Below are positions 1-8,714 of a stretch of 64,000 nt of DNA, piece after piece. Numbering within the stretch: the stretch's first letter is position 1; each line of letters starts with the position of its first letter. This DNA comes from Shimwellia blattae DSM 4481 = NBRC 105725 (GTDB taxonomy: Bacteria > Pseudomonadota > Gammaproteobacteria > Enterobacterales > Enterobacteriaceae), in NCBI RefSeq assembly GCF_000262305.1, contig NC_017910.1, forward strand, positions 3,410,001 to 3,474,000, given 5' to 3'. The notes below the pieces were generated by a model, which was not told the DNA's origin, did no database searches, and saw only the letters and a list, made by a program, of their open reading frames with translations. Made by a program: the position numbers and the translations under genes.

Positions 1-336
1 CAGGTACAGGCGCTGCGCTTTGGGCAGGAACTGATCGTAAACCCGGCCGCCGCCGATCACCATAATTTCCGGCGCATCGCCACAGGCGGCGATGGCGTCA
101 TCAACAGAGCTCACCCACTCCACCCGTTCGTCATCGCCCGGCTTACTGCTGATGACAATATTCTTACGCCCGGGTAATGGCCGGCCAATGGACTCCCAGG
201 TCAGGCGCCCCATAACGACCGGCTTATTCAGTGTGTTACGCTTAAACCATGCCAGGTCAGCAGGCAGGTCCCAGGGCATGGCGTTTTCCATCCCGATAAC
301 CCGATCTACCGCCAGCGCTGCAATCAGACTGATCAT
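1..336 (-). CDS. folA: Dihydrofolate reductase, N-terminal 112 residues (cut by window edge)
   Basis: Reduces dihydrofolate to tetrahydrofolate with NADPH in the cytosol. Reading leftward from the ATG at 336, the protein begins MISLIAALAVDRVIGMENAM and continues through the substrate and NADPH loops (PWDLPADLAWF, the GR.TWESIGRPLPGRKN motif, then VIGGGRVYDQFLPKAQ), all typical of enterobacterial FolA. About 47 C-terminal residues lie outside the window. The position that is His in E. coli (GRHTWES) is Leu here. A -10-like TATAGT on the minus strand (367-372) lies about 30 bp upstream of the start. It transcribes away from the exporter gene at 564. The identification is firm. Confidence 0.96.
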   Translation of the reverse strand, partial: MISLIAALAVDRVIGMENAMPWDLPADLAWFKRNTLNKPVVMGRLTWESIGRPLPGRKNIVISSKPGDDERVEWVSSVDDAIAACGDAPEIMVIGGGRVYDQFLPKAQRLYL

Positions 337-399
337 GATTCGATTCCAGTGAAAAAAATTGTCGCCACTATACGGAAAGCATAATCTTTAGTCGACTAA

Positions 400-413
400 C
401 CACCGATCGGTGG
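400..413. promoter_or_regulatory. Perfect 14-bp palindrome in the folA / exporter divergent region
   Basis: The sequence CCACCGATCGGTGG is its own reverse complement. It sits between the folA promoter (minus strand) and the LysE/RhtB gene (plus strand). It could be an operator for either gene; no adjacent regulator gene suggests which protein would bind. Confidence 0.35.
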
Positions 414-563
414 CGGCGAATTTTTTCGCTTTTGCTGTCCGCGCCCGGTTACAGTGCCGTGGCCTATTGTCTTCCCTGCGTTGCGGATGATGAAATTTTT
501 GCACTTACCGGGGCTCCCCGTGCTGCGTTATAGTGGGCGGATCCCGTTGGATGAGAAACCACC

Positions 564-1178
564 ATGTTAGAGACCAGCCTGTTTGTTGCGACCATCGCCG
601 CCCTGGGAATGCTCTCCCCGGGGCCGGACTTTTTCCTGGTTATCCGCAATGCCACCCGCTATCACCGGGCGGCGGCCATGATGACCACCCTGGGCGTGAT
701 TGCCGGGGTCACCACCCATATGACTTACTGTGTCGCGGGCCTGGCGGTGGTTATCACCACCACTCCGTGGCTCTTTGGCCTGCTGAAATACGCCGGGGCC
801 GCCTACCTGTGCTGGATTGGCGTGCAGGCGCTGCTCTCCCGGGGGGGCGCGACCATGGATATCCGCCAGGACAGCCCTCAGCAAACCACCCTGAAAAAAG
901 CGTTTTTACAGGGTTATCTGTGCAATTTACTGAACCCGAAGGCCACGCTCTTCTTCCTGGCGATGTTCACCCAGGTACTGAACGTCCACTCCGGTGTTAT
1001 GGAGAAACTCTGGTACGCCGGGATCATTGTCGGCCTGTCGTTTATCTGGTGGCCGCTTCTGGTGGTGCTTATCCAGAGCGAGCCGGTGCGTAAGGGGCTG
1101 GCAAAAGCGCAAAAGATTATCGACAAACTGCTCGGCGGGGTGTTACTGGCGCTGGGGATCAAAGTGGCGCTCAGCTAA
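564..1178 (+). CDS. LysE/RhtB-family amino-acid exporter
   Basis: Inner-membrane efflux protein of 204 residues, the normal length for the LysE/RhtB (Rht) family, which exports amino acids such as threonine, homoserine or lysine. The family signature LSPGPDFF is at about residues 17-24, followed by five or six hydrophobic segments and the conserved NLLNPKATLFF motif near residue 121. The ATG at 564 is the only start giving a complete first helix. In E. coli folA and kefC are adjacent, so the gene is an insertion in an otherwise conserved order. A strong hairpin follows the stop. The substrate cannot be told from the sequence; family membership is secure. Confidence 0.9.
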   Translation: MLETSLFVATIAALGMLSPGPDFFLVIRNATRYHRAAAMMTTLGVIAGVTTHMTYCVAGLAVVITTTPWLFGLLKYAGAAYLCWIGVQALLSRGGATMDIRQDSPQQTTLKKAFLQGYLCNLLNPKATLFFLAMFTQVLNVHSGVMEKLWYAGIIVGLSFIWWPLLVVLIQSEPVRKGLAKAQKIIDKLLGGVLLALGIKVALS

Positions 1179-1181
1179 TCA

Positions 1182-1208
1182 GTCACGGGCGGCACCGCCG
1201 CCCGTGAC
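1182..1208. terminator. Convergent hairpin between the exporter gene and kefC
   Basis: A perfect 11-bp stem (GTCACGGGCGG paired with CCGCCCGTGAC, loop CACCG) fills the 35-bp gap between two convergent stop codons. There is no clear T-run on either side, so it is a probable rather than certain intrinsic terminator. Confidence 0.6.
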
Positions 1209-1213
1209 CACTT

Positions 1214-3076
1214 TCAGGAGCGCGGTTTTACATCCGGCTCGTCGTTTTCATTACCGCTGTGGAGCCCTTCGGCGGTTCCCTGCCAGCCATTACGCTGGGT
1301 ATCATCCAGCAGGGCGCGATCCTCACTGATAATATCCGACAGCATCGCACTGGTGCGCTTACTCAGGGCGACCAGGGATTTATCGTCATGATCTTCCGCG
1401 GCCATCTCTTCCAGCATCCGGCCATTAAAGCGCCGGAAGTGGTCTGCCCGCTCCCGGGCCTCGTAACTGCCGACCCCCAGCGCTTCCAGCGCGTAGCGCC
1501 CCACTTTCAGCGCCCCTTCGAAGGTTTCGCGCTCCGGGCGATCAACCCCGGCGTGGCGCAGCTGAATATAGTGCTCAACATCCCGGGCCCGGGCTATTAC
1601 CTGCAGGTGGGGAAAATGATTTTTCACCATCTCCGTCAGCTCAAGGCTGATAGCCGGATCATCAATGGCGTTAATCAGCACTTCGGCTTTTTGCGCCCCG
1701 GCGGACTCCAGCGTGTCCAGGCGGGTCGCATCCCCGAAGAATACCTTCATACCGAACTTACGCAGGGTTTCAATATGGTCCGGATCGTGATCCAGAATGA
1801 CCATTTTCACCCCGCTGGAGAGTAACAGACGCCCGGCAATCTGCCCGAAGCGCCCGAACCCGGCCACAATCACCCGCGGCTGTTCCGCATCGATTTCATC
1901 CGCCTCCCGGGACTCGGCCTTACTGCGCCCTTCCAGAGCACTGAGCAGCACCAGCAGTAGCGGCGTAGCCGCCATAGAGAGCGCCACGGCCAGGGTAAGC
2001 GCTTTCGCCCAGTCCGCATCCAGCACATTTGCCATACGCGCCGCGCCAAAGACCACAAACGCAAATTCACTGCCCTGCCCCAGCAGCACGGTAAACCAGC
2101 CCCGCTGCCTGCCGGGCACCCGCAGGGCTATGCTCAGGATCCACAGCATCAGGCTTTTGATAACCAGAAATCCGGCCAGCAACACCAGCACCCGCAGGGG
2201 GTTATCCAGCAGGGTGCCGAAGTCTACCGACATCCCGACACCGATAAAAAACAGCCCCAGCAGCAGCCCTTTAAACGGCTCGATATCGTTTTCCAGGGCG
2301 TGGCGATATTCAGAGCTCGCCAGTAACACCCCGGCCAGGAATGCCCCCATCGCCATGGAGAGCCCGGCCTCTTCCAGCAGCAGGCCGAAACCGAACACCA
2401 AAAACAGCGCCATGGCGCTGAACACTTCCCGCAGCCCGGAGCGGGCCACAAAATGGAGCAATGGCCGGGTCAGATAGCGCCCCAGGAGCAATACCGCCAC
2501 CAGCGCACCAGCAATTTTTGCCGCCGACAGCAAAAACGCCCCGGTGGTCGTGGACGCCCCGCTACTGGCCAGCAGCGGGATCATCGCCACCAGCGGAATT
2601 GCCGCAATATCCTGGAATAGCAAGACCGCAAACGCCCGTCGTCCCATCAGGGAAAGGGTCAGGTTGCGCTCCCCCATCGCCTGCATGGCAATCGCCGTTG
2701 ACGACAGGGCCAGGGTCAGGCCGATCAGCACCGCCACCTGCCAGCGCAGGCCGAGGAACATACAAAACCCGCCCAGCGCCAGGCCACACAGGGCCATTTG
2801 CAGCACCCCGCCACCAAAGACCGAGGCACGCAGCGTCCACAGGCGGCGCGGATCCAGCTCCAGGCCTATCACAAACAGCATCAGCACCACGCCGATTTCC
2901 GCAAAGTTCAGAATGGTTTGCGCGTCGGTCACCAGCCGCAGCCCCCAGGGGCCGATAATACAGCCGGCTATCAGATACCCCAGTACCGATCCCAGCCCCA
3001 GGCGCACCGCTATCGGGACGATCAGCGCCGCCGAGCCCAGATAGATAAGCGCCTGAATCATGCTATGGCTATCCAT
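1214..3076 (-). CDS. kefC: Glutathione-gated potassium/proton antiporter KefC
   Basis: Inner-membrane K+ efflux system held closed by glutathione and opened by glutathione adducts, protecting against electrophiles by acidifying the cytosol. The start at 3076 (MDSHSMIQALIYLGS) gives 620 residues, the E. coli KefC length; further upstream in-frame ATGs lie within kefF. The N-terminal two thirds is a CPA2 transporter domain, followed by the regulatory loop HALENDIEPFKG near residue 260. A KTN/RCK domain starts near residue 400 with the nucleotide-binding motif VIVAGFGRFGQIAGRLL. The start overlaps the end of kefF by 8 bp, so the pair is translationally linked with the ancillary subunit made first. 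Confidence 0.96.
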   Translation of the reverse strand: MDSHSMIQALIYLGSAALIVPIAVRLGLGSVLGYLIAGCIIGPWGLRLVTDAQTILNFAEIGVVLMLFVIGLELDPRRLWTLRASVFGGGVLQMALCGLALGGFCMFLGLRWQVAVLIGLTLALSSTAIAMQAMGERNLTLSLMGRRAFAVLLFQDIAAIPLVAMIPLLASSGASTTTGAFLLSAAKIAGALVAVLLLGRYLTRPLLHFVARSGLREVFSAMALFLVFGFGLLLEEAGLSMAMGAFLAGVLLASSEYRHALENDIEPFKGLLLGLFFIGVGMSVDFGTLLDNPLRVLVLLAGFLVIKSLMLWILSIALRVPGRQRGWFTVLLGQGSEFAFVVFGAARMANVLDADWAKALTLAVALSMAATPLLLVLLSALEGRSKAESREADEIDAEQPRVIVAGFGRFGQIAGRLLLSSGVKMVILDHDPDHIETLRKFGMKVFFGDATRLDTLESAGAQKAEVLINAIDDPAISLELTEMVKNHFPHLQVIARARDVEHYIQLRHAGVDRPERETFEGALKVGRYALEALGVGSYEARERADHFRRFNGRMLEEMAAEDHDDKSLVALSKRTSAMLSDIISEDRALLDDTQRNGWQGTAEGLHSGNENDEPDVKPRS

Positions 3077-3599
3077 GGTGCGCCTCCTGCCAGTCCAGCA
3101 GCAGCTGCTTATATTTGCGGGACTGGGGCTGAAGCGCCTCATCATCACAAATAAAGGTGGAGTGCATCACAAAAGGGGTCAGCCAGCGGAGCCCGCAATA
3201 CATGGCGGTCGCCTGTAATGGCTGGGCCAGCACCTCAAAACCGGGGTGGTCACCCAGTTCAAAATGGTGGGCGCTTCCGCCGGTGGTTACCGCCCAGAGC
3301 AGGCTCTTCCCGTGCAGCGCACTGGCCCCTTCGCCATAGGCCCAGCCATGGGAGAGCACCTTATCCAGCCATAACTTAAACAGTGGCGGGGTGCTGTACC
3401 ACTGCATCGGGTGCTGCCAGACAATCAAATCAGCCCGGCTGAGCGCCTGCTGCTCGGCGGCAATATCAATTGCAAAGTCCGGGTAAAGATCATAAAGCGA
3501 CCGGATCTCCACATCATCCAGGCCGGAGACCTGCTCCAGCATGCTTTTATTTGCATGGGAGTGTTGTGGATAGGGGTGGGCATAAATTATCAGTATCAT
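3069..3599 (-). CDS. kefF: KefC ancillary quinone oxidoreductase KefF
   Basis: Flavodoxin-fold FMN protein that binds KefC, is needed for its full activity and reduces quinones with NAD(P)H. It has 176 residues from MILIIYAHPYPQHSHANK, matching E. coli KefF in length. The conserved WQHPMQWYSTPPLFKLW and WAVTTGGSAHHFELG stretches form the flavin site. A longer in-frame ATG (3662) would add 21 residues absent from the family. It is the first gene of kefFC. Two Fur-box-like hexamers lie just upstream (3627-3639). Confidence 0.95.
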   Translation of the reverse strand: MILIIYAHPYPQHSHANKSMLEQVSGLDDVEIRSLYDLYPDFAIDIAAEQQALSRADLIVWQHPMQWYSTPPLFKLWLDKVLSHGWAYGEGASALHGKSLLWAVTTGGSAHHFELGDHPGFEVLAQPLQATAMYCGLRWLTPFVMHSTFICDDEALQPQSRKYKQLLLDWQEAHHG

Positions 3600-3674
3600 T
3601 GGGTTCTCAGACAGATAAACGCTACTGATAATGATAATCCCGAACGGCCACAAAAACGACAAGTGCCGGTACGG

Positions 3675-5000
3675 TTACGGCCACTGGCGGCGGATACGCA
3701 TCCGGGCCGTTTTCCCCAGCGGCATCCCCCGGGTTTCCGGGGCAAACAGCAGCGAAATCACCAGCCCCGCCAGGGAGATCCCCGCCCCGACCAGCATCGT
3801 CGGACCAATGCCATACTCACTGATAAACACCGGCAGCGCCCAGGTCGATATAACGGTGCCAATCCGGCTGACGGACATAATCAGCCCAACCGCCGATGCG
3901 CGGATCGCGGTGGGGAATAGCTCATTCGGATAGAGCCACTGAAGGATCCCCGGCCCGCCGGAAAAAAACGCATACACCGCAAAGCAGCTCACCACCAGCC
4001 AGATCCCCGGCGACAGCCCCAGGCCCAGCGCACCAAGCGCCAGGGTCATCAGCAGAAAGCTGAGCAACAGCAGCGAACGCCGCCCCACCCGGTTAAGCCA
4101 GTACATGGCGGGTAAGCACCCGAGCATAAAGAACAGACTAATCACCACATTGCCCAGGGTTGCCATCGGCCCGCGATCCAGCCCCAGTAGCCCAACAATA
4201 TGCGGGCCGTAGGTATAGATAGCAAACATCGGCACTACCTGGCAGGTCCAGATGGCGCCGGTAAACAGCACCCAGGGCAGGTGGCGGCGGTTAAACAGCG
4301 CCGAAAAATGGGTGTCCTGGGGGGGCTCCTCTTCAAAGTGCACCTTCTCGCCAAACAGCCTGATCATCATCTGGTCACACTCCTCCCTGCGCCCCTGGCG
4401 AATCAGCCAGCGCGGGGACTCGGGCAAATCAAAGCGCCCGACCAGAATCACCAGACACGGGATCACGGCGCTGCCCAGCATCCAGCGCCAGCCGCCGGGT
4501 ACATCATAGAGCGCAAAGCCCACCAGATTGGCGCACGTAGCCCCCACATACCACATCAGGGCAATAAACCCGACGGCGAAAGCCCGCTGGCGGGTGCTGG
4601 AAAACTCGGTGATCATCGAGGTGGCTATCGGGTAGTCGGCACCAATGACCACCCCCACTAAAAAACGCATCACCAGCAGCTCCATCGGGCTGGAGACAAA
4701 CATGGTCCCCAGCGAGATAACGCCAATGGCGATAATGTCTATCAGAAACATTTTGCGCCGGCCCACCCGGTCGCAGATATAGCCAAACAGCGATGTCCCG
4801 ATAAACAACCCGGCCAGGGTCGCGGCCCCCAGCAGGCCAATCCACCGGGCATCGAGGGCTAACAGCGGGGTGAGCTGCTCCAGGGCCACCCCGATAATCA
4901 CCAGGACATAACCATCCAGAAAAGGGCCGCCGCTGCCCCACAGCATAATGCGGCGGTGAATGGCACTAAAACGGATATCATCAAAATTACGGGATTGCAT
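3675..5000 (-). CDS. yaaU: MFS sugar-porter-type transporter YaaU
   Basis: Twelve-helix major facilitator protein of 441 residues, close in length and sequence to E. coli YaaU. The sugar-porter motif DRVGRRKMFL lies after helix 2 and PESPRWLIRQGR follows helix 6; near the C-terminus are PNELFPTAIRASA and PETRGMPL. The substrate is unknown in E. coli as well. It lies downstream of fixX, separated by 66 bp without an obvious terminator, so read-through from the fix operon is possible. Confidence 0.93.
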   Translation of the reverse strand: MQSRNFDDIRFSAIHRRIMLWGSGGPFLDGYVLVIIGVALEQLTPLLALDARWIGLLGAATLAGLFIGTSLFGYICDRVGRRKMFLIDIIAIGVISLGTMFVSSPMELLVMRFLVGVVIGADYPIATSMITEFSSTRQRAFAVGFIALMWYVGATCANLVGFALYDVPGGWRWMLGSAVIPCLVILVGRFDLPESPRWLIRQGRREECDQMMIRLFGEKVHFEEEPPQDTHFSALFNRRHLPWVLFTGAIWTCQVVPMFAIYTYGPHIVGLLGLDRGPMATLGNVVISLFFMLGCLPAMYWLNRVGRRSLLLLSFLLMTLALGALGLGLSPGIWLVVSCFAVYAFFSGGPGILQWLYPNELFPTAIRASAVGLIMSVSRIGTVISTWALPVFISEYGIGPTMLVGAGISLAGLVISLLFAPETRGMPLGKTARMRIRRQWP

Positions 5001-5066
5001 GGCTGCTGCCTGTTACGGACCAGAAGGAATAAGCGGATAACTCGCGGTTCACAACCCGGTGGCCCA

Positions 5067-5354
5067 CTACCCGTAGCGGTATTCGATCCCGAAGGTGCCG
5101 CGCGGGTACTCCCACTTCTCCAGGGCGCTGTCCATGCCCAGGATCCGGCAGGTGCCGCACTCCAGGCACCCGGCGTAATCAAAACGCACGGAGCCATCCT
5201 CCTGCTTTTTATACAGCCCCGCCGGGCAGGCTTTGGTTAACAGCTCCATCACCCGGGCATCGGGCTGGGCCTTAACGAGGATATGGGGCTGCTCCTCATC
5301 CACATTAAATTTGTTGATCCCAAGTTTGACATCGACATTGACCGGTGAAGTCAT
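5067..5354 (-). CDS. fixX: Ferredoxin-like protein FixX
   Basis: Small iron-sulfur protein of 95 residues, the last gene of fixABCX. It is thought to pass electrons with FixC during carnitine-linked crotonobetainyl-CoA reduction. Cys43 (CPAGLY) and a CLECGTC cluster (Cys63, 66, 69) supply four ligands for a 4Fe-4S centre. The ATG overlaps the stop of fixC by 4 bp (ATGA), indicating translational coupling. Confidence 0.95.
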   Translation of the reverse strand: MTSPVNVDVKLGINKFNVDEEQPHILVKAQPDARVMELLTKACPAGLYKKQEDGSVRFDYAGCLECGTCRILGMDSALEKWEYPRGTFGIEYRYG

Positions 5355-6637
5355 AGTGCGGTTACTCCTTTAATGCCGTCCTTAAGCAGATTAATAAAGC
5401 CAATCTGCTTCCCGTGGCGGTAGAGTTGTTTACGCAGGGGTTCAGGTGCCGCGCCGGACACGGTAAAGAGCTGGCTGGCCATTCCCACCGCCAGTTGCGG
5501 ATAGGCGCTGAACATGCGCGGGTTATCCAGAAACCCAGGCATACGCTGGTACATCCGCATATCGCGCAGCGGCCCGGCCTCCAGCAGGCGCAGATAGTCG
5601 CCAAGGCCCTCCTTGCTGAAATCCTCGCGTTCCATGGCGGCCAGCACCGCCTGAGCGGCAGCCTCACCGGAGGCAATCGCCAGATCCATGCCGCGAATGG
5701 TAAAGCCCAGATTCATACACATCCCGGCCGCATCCCCGGCCACCAGTACCCCGTCGCGCACCAGCTCGGACTGCATTCTCAGCCCCGCTTCCGGCACCAC
5801 GTGGGCCGCATACTCGGCCAGTTTCCCCCCTTCAATCAGCGGGGCGATAACCGGGTGGTGTTTAAAATCCTCCAGCATCTGGGGGACGGATTTTTTCGCT
5901 TCCTGCAAATGGTGCAGGCCGCACACCAGCCCTAAAGAGACCGAATCCCGGTTGGTATATAAGAAGCCGCCCCCCATCAGCCCCCCGGTCGGGGAACCGG
6001 CAAACAGGCAGGCCACGCCTTCATCACCTTGTAAATTAAAGCGATCCTGTAGCACGCTCCGGGGCAGCTCAATCAGCTCCTTCACGCCGACGGCCACATT
6101 TTCTGCCGCCACGGGTCTGGTCATGCCCAGCTGTGTGGCGAGCAGGGAATTCACCCCGTCCGCGAGGATAACCACCCGGGCCTCCAGCACATCGCCATCG
6201 GCCTCTACCCCGGTGACTTTGCCCCCCTGCACCACCAGCTTGTCCACCCGGATACCGGTAATACACTGGGCGCCAGCCGCTTCTGCCTGCTCCATCAGCC
6301 AGGGGTCGAATTTTGCCCGCAGTACCGACCAGGAGACCGTATCCGGCTGCTGTGACGCACAGTTCTGGTAATCCATGGTCATGGCCCCGCTGTCGGTCAT
6401 AAAGGCCAGCTTCTCCCGGGTGATGCGCCGCTCCACCGGAGCCTGCCCGGCAAACCCGGGTAATATGCGCTCCAGGCTGTGCGCATACATGCGCCCGCCG
6501 GTGACGTTTTTGCTCCCCGCGAAATTGCCCCGCTCAATCACCAGCACCTGCGCACCGGCTTTTGCCAGCACCAGCGCCGCCACCGCACCGGCCAGCCCGC
6601 CACCTACAATGATCGCGTCGAAGATATCGTCGGACAT
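5351..6637 (-). CDS. fixC: ETF-quinone oxidoreductase-like flavoprotein FixC
   Basis: FAD-dependent dehydrogenase related to electron-transfer flavoprotein:ubiquinone oxidoreductase. It is 428 residues from MSDDIFDAIIVGGG, the E. coli length; a longer in-frame start at 6658 adds seven residues and lacks support. The dinucleotide motif GGGLAGAVAALVLAKAG is at about residues 11-27 and a second FAD motif (VLVAGDAAGMCMNLGFTI) near residue 290. Together with FixA, FixB and FixX it probably delivers electrons to CaiA. Confidence 0.95.
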   Translation of the reverse strand: MSDDIFDAIIVGGGLAGAVAALVLAKAGAQVLVIERGNFAGSKNVTGGRMYAHSLERILPGFAGQAPVERRITREKLAFMTDSGAMTMDYQNCASQQPDTVSWSVLRAKFDPWLMEQAEAAGAQCITGIRVDKLVVQGGKVTGVEADGDVLEARVVILADGVNSLLATQLGMTRPVAAENVAVGVKELIELPRSVLQDRFNLQGDEGVACLFAGSPTGGLMGGGFLYTNRDSVSLGLVCGLHHLQEAKKSVPQMLEDFKHHPVIAPLIEGGKLAEYAAHVVPEAGLRMQSELVRDGVLVAGDAAGMCMNLGFTIRGMDLAIASGEAAAQAVLAAMEREDFSKEGLGDYLRLLEAGPLRDMRMYQRMPGFLDNPRMFSAYPQLAVGMASQLFTVSGAAPEPLRKQLYRHGKQIGFINLLKDGIKGVTAL

Positions 6638-6661
6638 ACACTCTCCAGTATTTATCATGAC

Positions 6662-6691
6662 CGGCGGCAGCCAGGATCTGCGCTGCCGCCG
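6662..6691. other. Intra-operon hairpin between fixB and fixC
   Basis: A perfect 10-bp GC stem (CGGCGGCAGC with GCTGCCGCCG, 10-nt loop) fills most of the 59-bp fixB-fixC spacer. No T-run follows in the direction of transcription, so it is more likely an mRNA stability or processing element than a terminator. Confidence 0.5.
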
Positions 6692-6696
6692 CTAAC

Positions 6697-7635
6697 TCAG
6701 TGGGCCAGAAGCCCGGTCAGCACCGGCAGGATCCGCTGCAGATCGCCCACAATGCCGTAGTCTGCATACTGGAAAATAGGTGCGTTTTTATCTTTATTGA
6801 TAGCCACAATGGTCTGGGCGCCGTTGGCCCCCACCATGTGCTGGATCTGGCCGGAGATACCGACCGCGAGGTAAAGCTCAGGTTTGATAATCAGATTGGA
6901 GATACCCACATAGCGCTCATGGGGCATCCATTTTTCATTTTCGGCCACCGGGCGCGAGCAGGCCAGCTCCGCGCCAATGGCTGAGCACAACGCCTGCGCC
7001 ATGGGCAGGTTCTGCGGGCCGCCAATACCGCGCCCGACACTGACCACCAGCCGGGCTTTATCGATATTTACCGTCTGGCTTTCCCGCTGCTGGGTGGCGG
7101 TGCGAATCACGGCCTGGGCCGGGGCCTGCCACGCCAGCACGACCGGGGTGCCGGTGCGCCCTTCTGACTCGGCGGCCGGTTCAAACACGCCGCCACTGAC
7201 GGTGACGACACAAAATGGCGAACTGACCGACTCTTCGCCCACGGCCAGGCCGCCATACACCATATGCCGGGTCACCACCAGTCCTTCGTTCACGGACAGG
7301 GCGGAAATATCATTCGATACCGCCGCCCCCAGCCGTGCCCCAATCCTTGCGGCCAGCAGCTTGCCGCGCCGGGTGGCGGGCAGCATCACCAGCCCCTGCC
7401 CGCTTTCGCGAATGGCGGCGACCATGGTGTCCGCATAATCTTCCACCATGCGGTCGTCCGGCTTACCGTCAAGCTGATAAACCTGCCCGGCCCCGAGGCG
7501 AAACGCCAGCGCGCTTTGCCCGGCGTTCAGGGTGAAGACATTCACCGTCGCGCCGTAATTCAGCGCGCCCCCGGTTAACTCTGCCAGGCGAGCGTCGCTG
7601 TCGCTAAACACCCAAACACTGGATAATGTGCTCAT
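6697..7635 (-). CDS. fixB: Electron-transfer flavoprotein alpha-type subunit FixB
   Basis: 312 residues, one shorter than E. coli FixB. It is an ETF alpha-like protein: the C-terminal half carries the FAD-binding region (VVSVGRGIGGPQN near residue 195, CSRPVAENEKWMPHERYVG, then GISGQIQHMVGANGAQTIVA and INKDKNAPIFQYADYGIVGD). It pairs with FixA to form the heterodimeric flavoprotein of anaerobic carnitine metabolism. The gene lies 11 bp downstream of fixA. Confidence 0.96.
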   Translation of the reverse strand: MSTLSSVWVFSDSDARLAELTGGALNYGATVNVFTLNAGQSALAFRLGAGQVYQLDGKPDDRMVEDYADTMVAAIRESGQGLVMLPATRRGKLLAARIGARLGAAVSNDISALSVNEGLVVTRHMVYGGLAVGEESVSSPFCVVTVSGGVFEPAAESEGRTGTPVVLAWQAPAQAVIRTATQQRESQTVNIDKARLVVSVGRGIGGPQNLPMAQALCSAIGAELACSRPVAENEKWMPHERYVGISNLIIKPELYLAVGISGQIQHMVGANGAQTIVAINKDKNAPIFQYADYGIVGDLQRILPVLTGLLAH

Positions 7636-7646
7636 ACGTCCTCCGG

Positions 7647-8420
7647 TTATTGAATGATTTTGCGAATATGCTCAGCGAACGCTGCGATTTGCTCATCGCT
7701 GTCGCCATCAATGACGACGCGCTGACGGACTTTTTGCGCCGGGGCGGCCACCTTCTGGGTGGACAACGCCTCCGCAGGCTGGCAGCCAATATCGGCACAC
7801 TGCCACACCTGCACCGGCTTTTTAGCGGCACCCAGAATCGCCTTCATAGAGGGGATAGGCGGGGTGTTAATATCGGTAGAGACGGCAATCACCGCAGGCA
7901 GTGGCACGGTCAGGGTTTCGATTTCATCTTCCAGCTCCCGCTCCACCACCACCGTGTGCGCATCCAGAGACAAAATCGCCCGCACCCCGTTAATCGCCGG
8001 GATATGCAGCGCTTCACCCAGCAAAATGCTCACCTGCTGGGCGTAAAGATCGCCAGAGCCATCCCCGCACAGGATAAGATCAAACCCGGCTTTACTGGCC
8101 GCTGCCGCAAGGCCCGTGGCGGTACGCTGCGGCAGGGCCAGGGCGTAGTGATCATCCACCACCACCACCAGATCATCCGGCCCCCGGGACAGCACATCTT
8201 TGCGCCCCTTAACGTTATTCAGGGCATCCCCGCCAATACTGAGTGCCGTAATATGCAGCTCCGGCACCCACTGGCGCAGCTGGTTTGCGGCTTCAATCGC
8301 ATTTAAATCGTACTGGCTGATTTTTACCGGTGCCCGGGAGAGATCCAGCGAACCATCGCTGGTATTCACCGCGATATCCTGCTCGTCAGGCACGCATTTA
8401 TAGCAGGTAATAATTTTCAT
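7647..8420 (-). CDS. fixA: Electron-transfer flavoprotein beta-type subunit FixA
   Basis: 257 residues from MKIITCYKCVPDEQDIAVN, first gene of the fix operon and partner of FixB. The ETF-beta signature is visible in KGRKDVLSRGPDDLVVVVDD and in VERELEDEIETLTVPLPAVIAVSTDIN. The ATG at 8420 matches the E. coli start; a six-residue longer alternative begins at 8438. It is divergent from caiT across a 422-bp control region, so both operons are probably switched on together without oxygen and with carnitine. Confidence 0.95.
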   Translation of the reverse strand: MKIITCYKCVPDEQDIAVNTSDGSLDLSRAPVKISQYDLNAIEAANQLRQWVPELHITALSIGGDALNNVKGRKDVLSRGPDDLVVVVDDHYALALPQRTATGLAAAASKAGFDLILCGDGSGDLYAQQVSILLGEALHIPAINGVRAILSLDAHTVVVERELEDEIETLTVPLPAVIAVSTDINTPPIPSMKAILGAAKKPVQVWQCADIGCQPAEALSTQKVAAPAQKVRQRVVIDGDSDEQIAAFAEHIRKIIQ

Positions 8421-8553
8421 CACATCTCCTGATGTCATTCATTATGAGCTTATCGGTTTCATTAATGAGCTATAGAAGTAGCATGGACGGGGCAAATAAA
8501 AATAAAACCATCATCACCAATATTGAACATATGCGGGTATTACGAATATCACA

Positions 8554-8586
8554 TTCAATATTGCTATCGGGATCACCAATATTGAA
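8554..8586. promoter_or_regulatory. Probable CaiF operator (inverted repeat, 13-bp spacer)
   Basis: TTCAATATTG and CAATATTGAA form a perfect 10-bp inverted repeat separated by 13 bp. This agrees with my recollection of the E. coli CaiF site as two 11-bp half-sites with a 13-bp spacer. The regulator gene caiF is present in the same cluster. Binding itself is inferred. Confidence 0.7.
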
Positions 8587-8698
8587 AACCACAATGAAAC
8601 ACGCCAGCGAGATATACACTCATACCATTGATATTAATAATAAAAATATTAAATTCAATTTTCACAATAATGCTAACAACACATAACACGGACAATAT

Positions 8699-8714
8699 TG
8701 TGAAGTACATAACA
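8699..8714. promoter_or_regulatory. CRP-like site upstream of caiT
   Basis: TGTGA-N6-TAACA matches the CRP consensus TGTGA-N6-TCACA at nine of ten conserved positions and overlaps the end of a CAATATTG copy. CRP is a known activator of the E. coli cai operon. The centre lies about 137 bp upstream of the caiT start codon. Confidence 0.5.

Noticed and set aside
8432..8686. 84-codon plus-strand frame between fixA and caiT
   Set aside because: Very AT-rich, no ribosome-binding site or motif, and it runs through the CaiF operator region.
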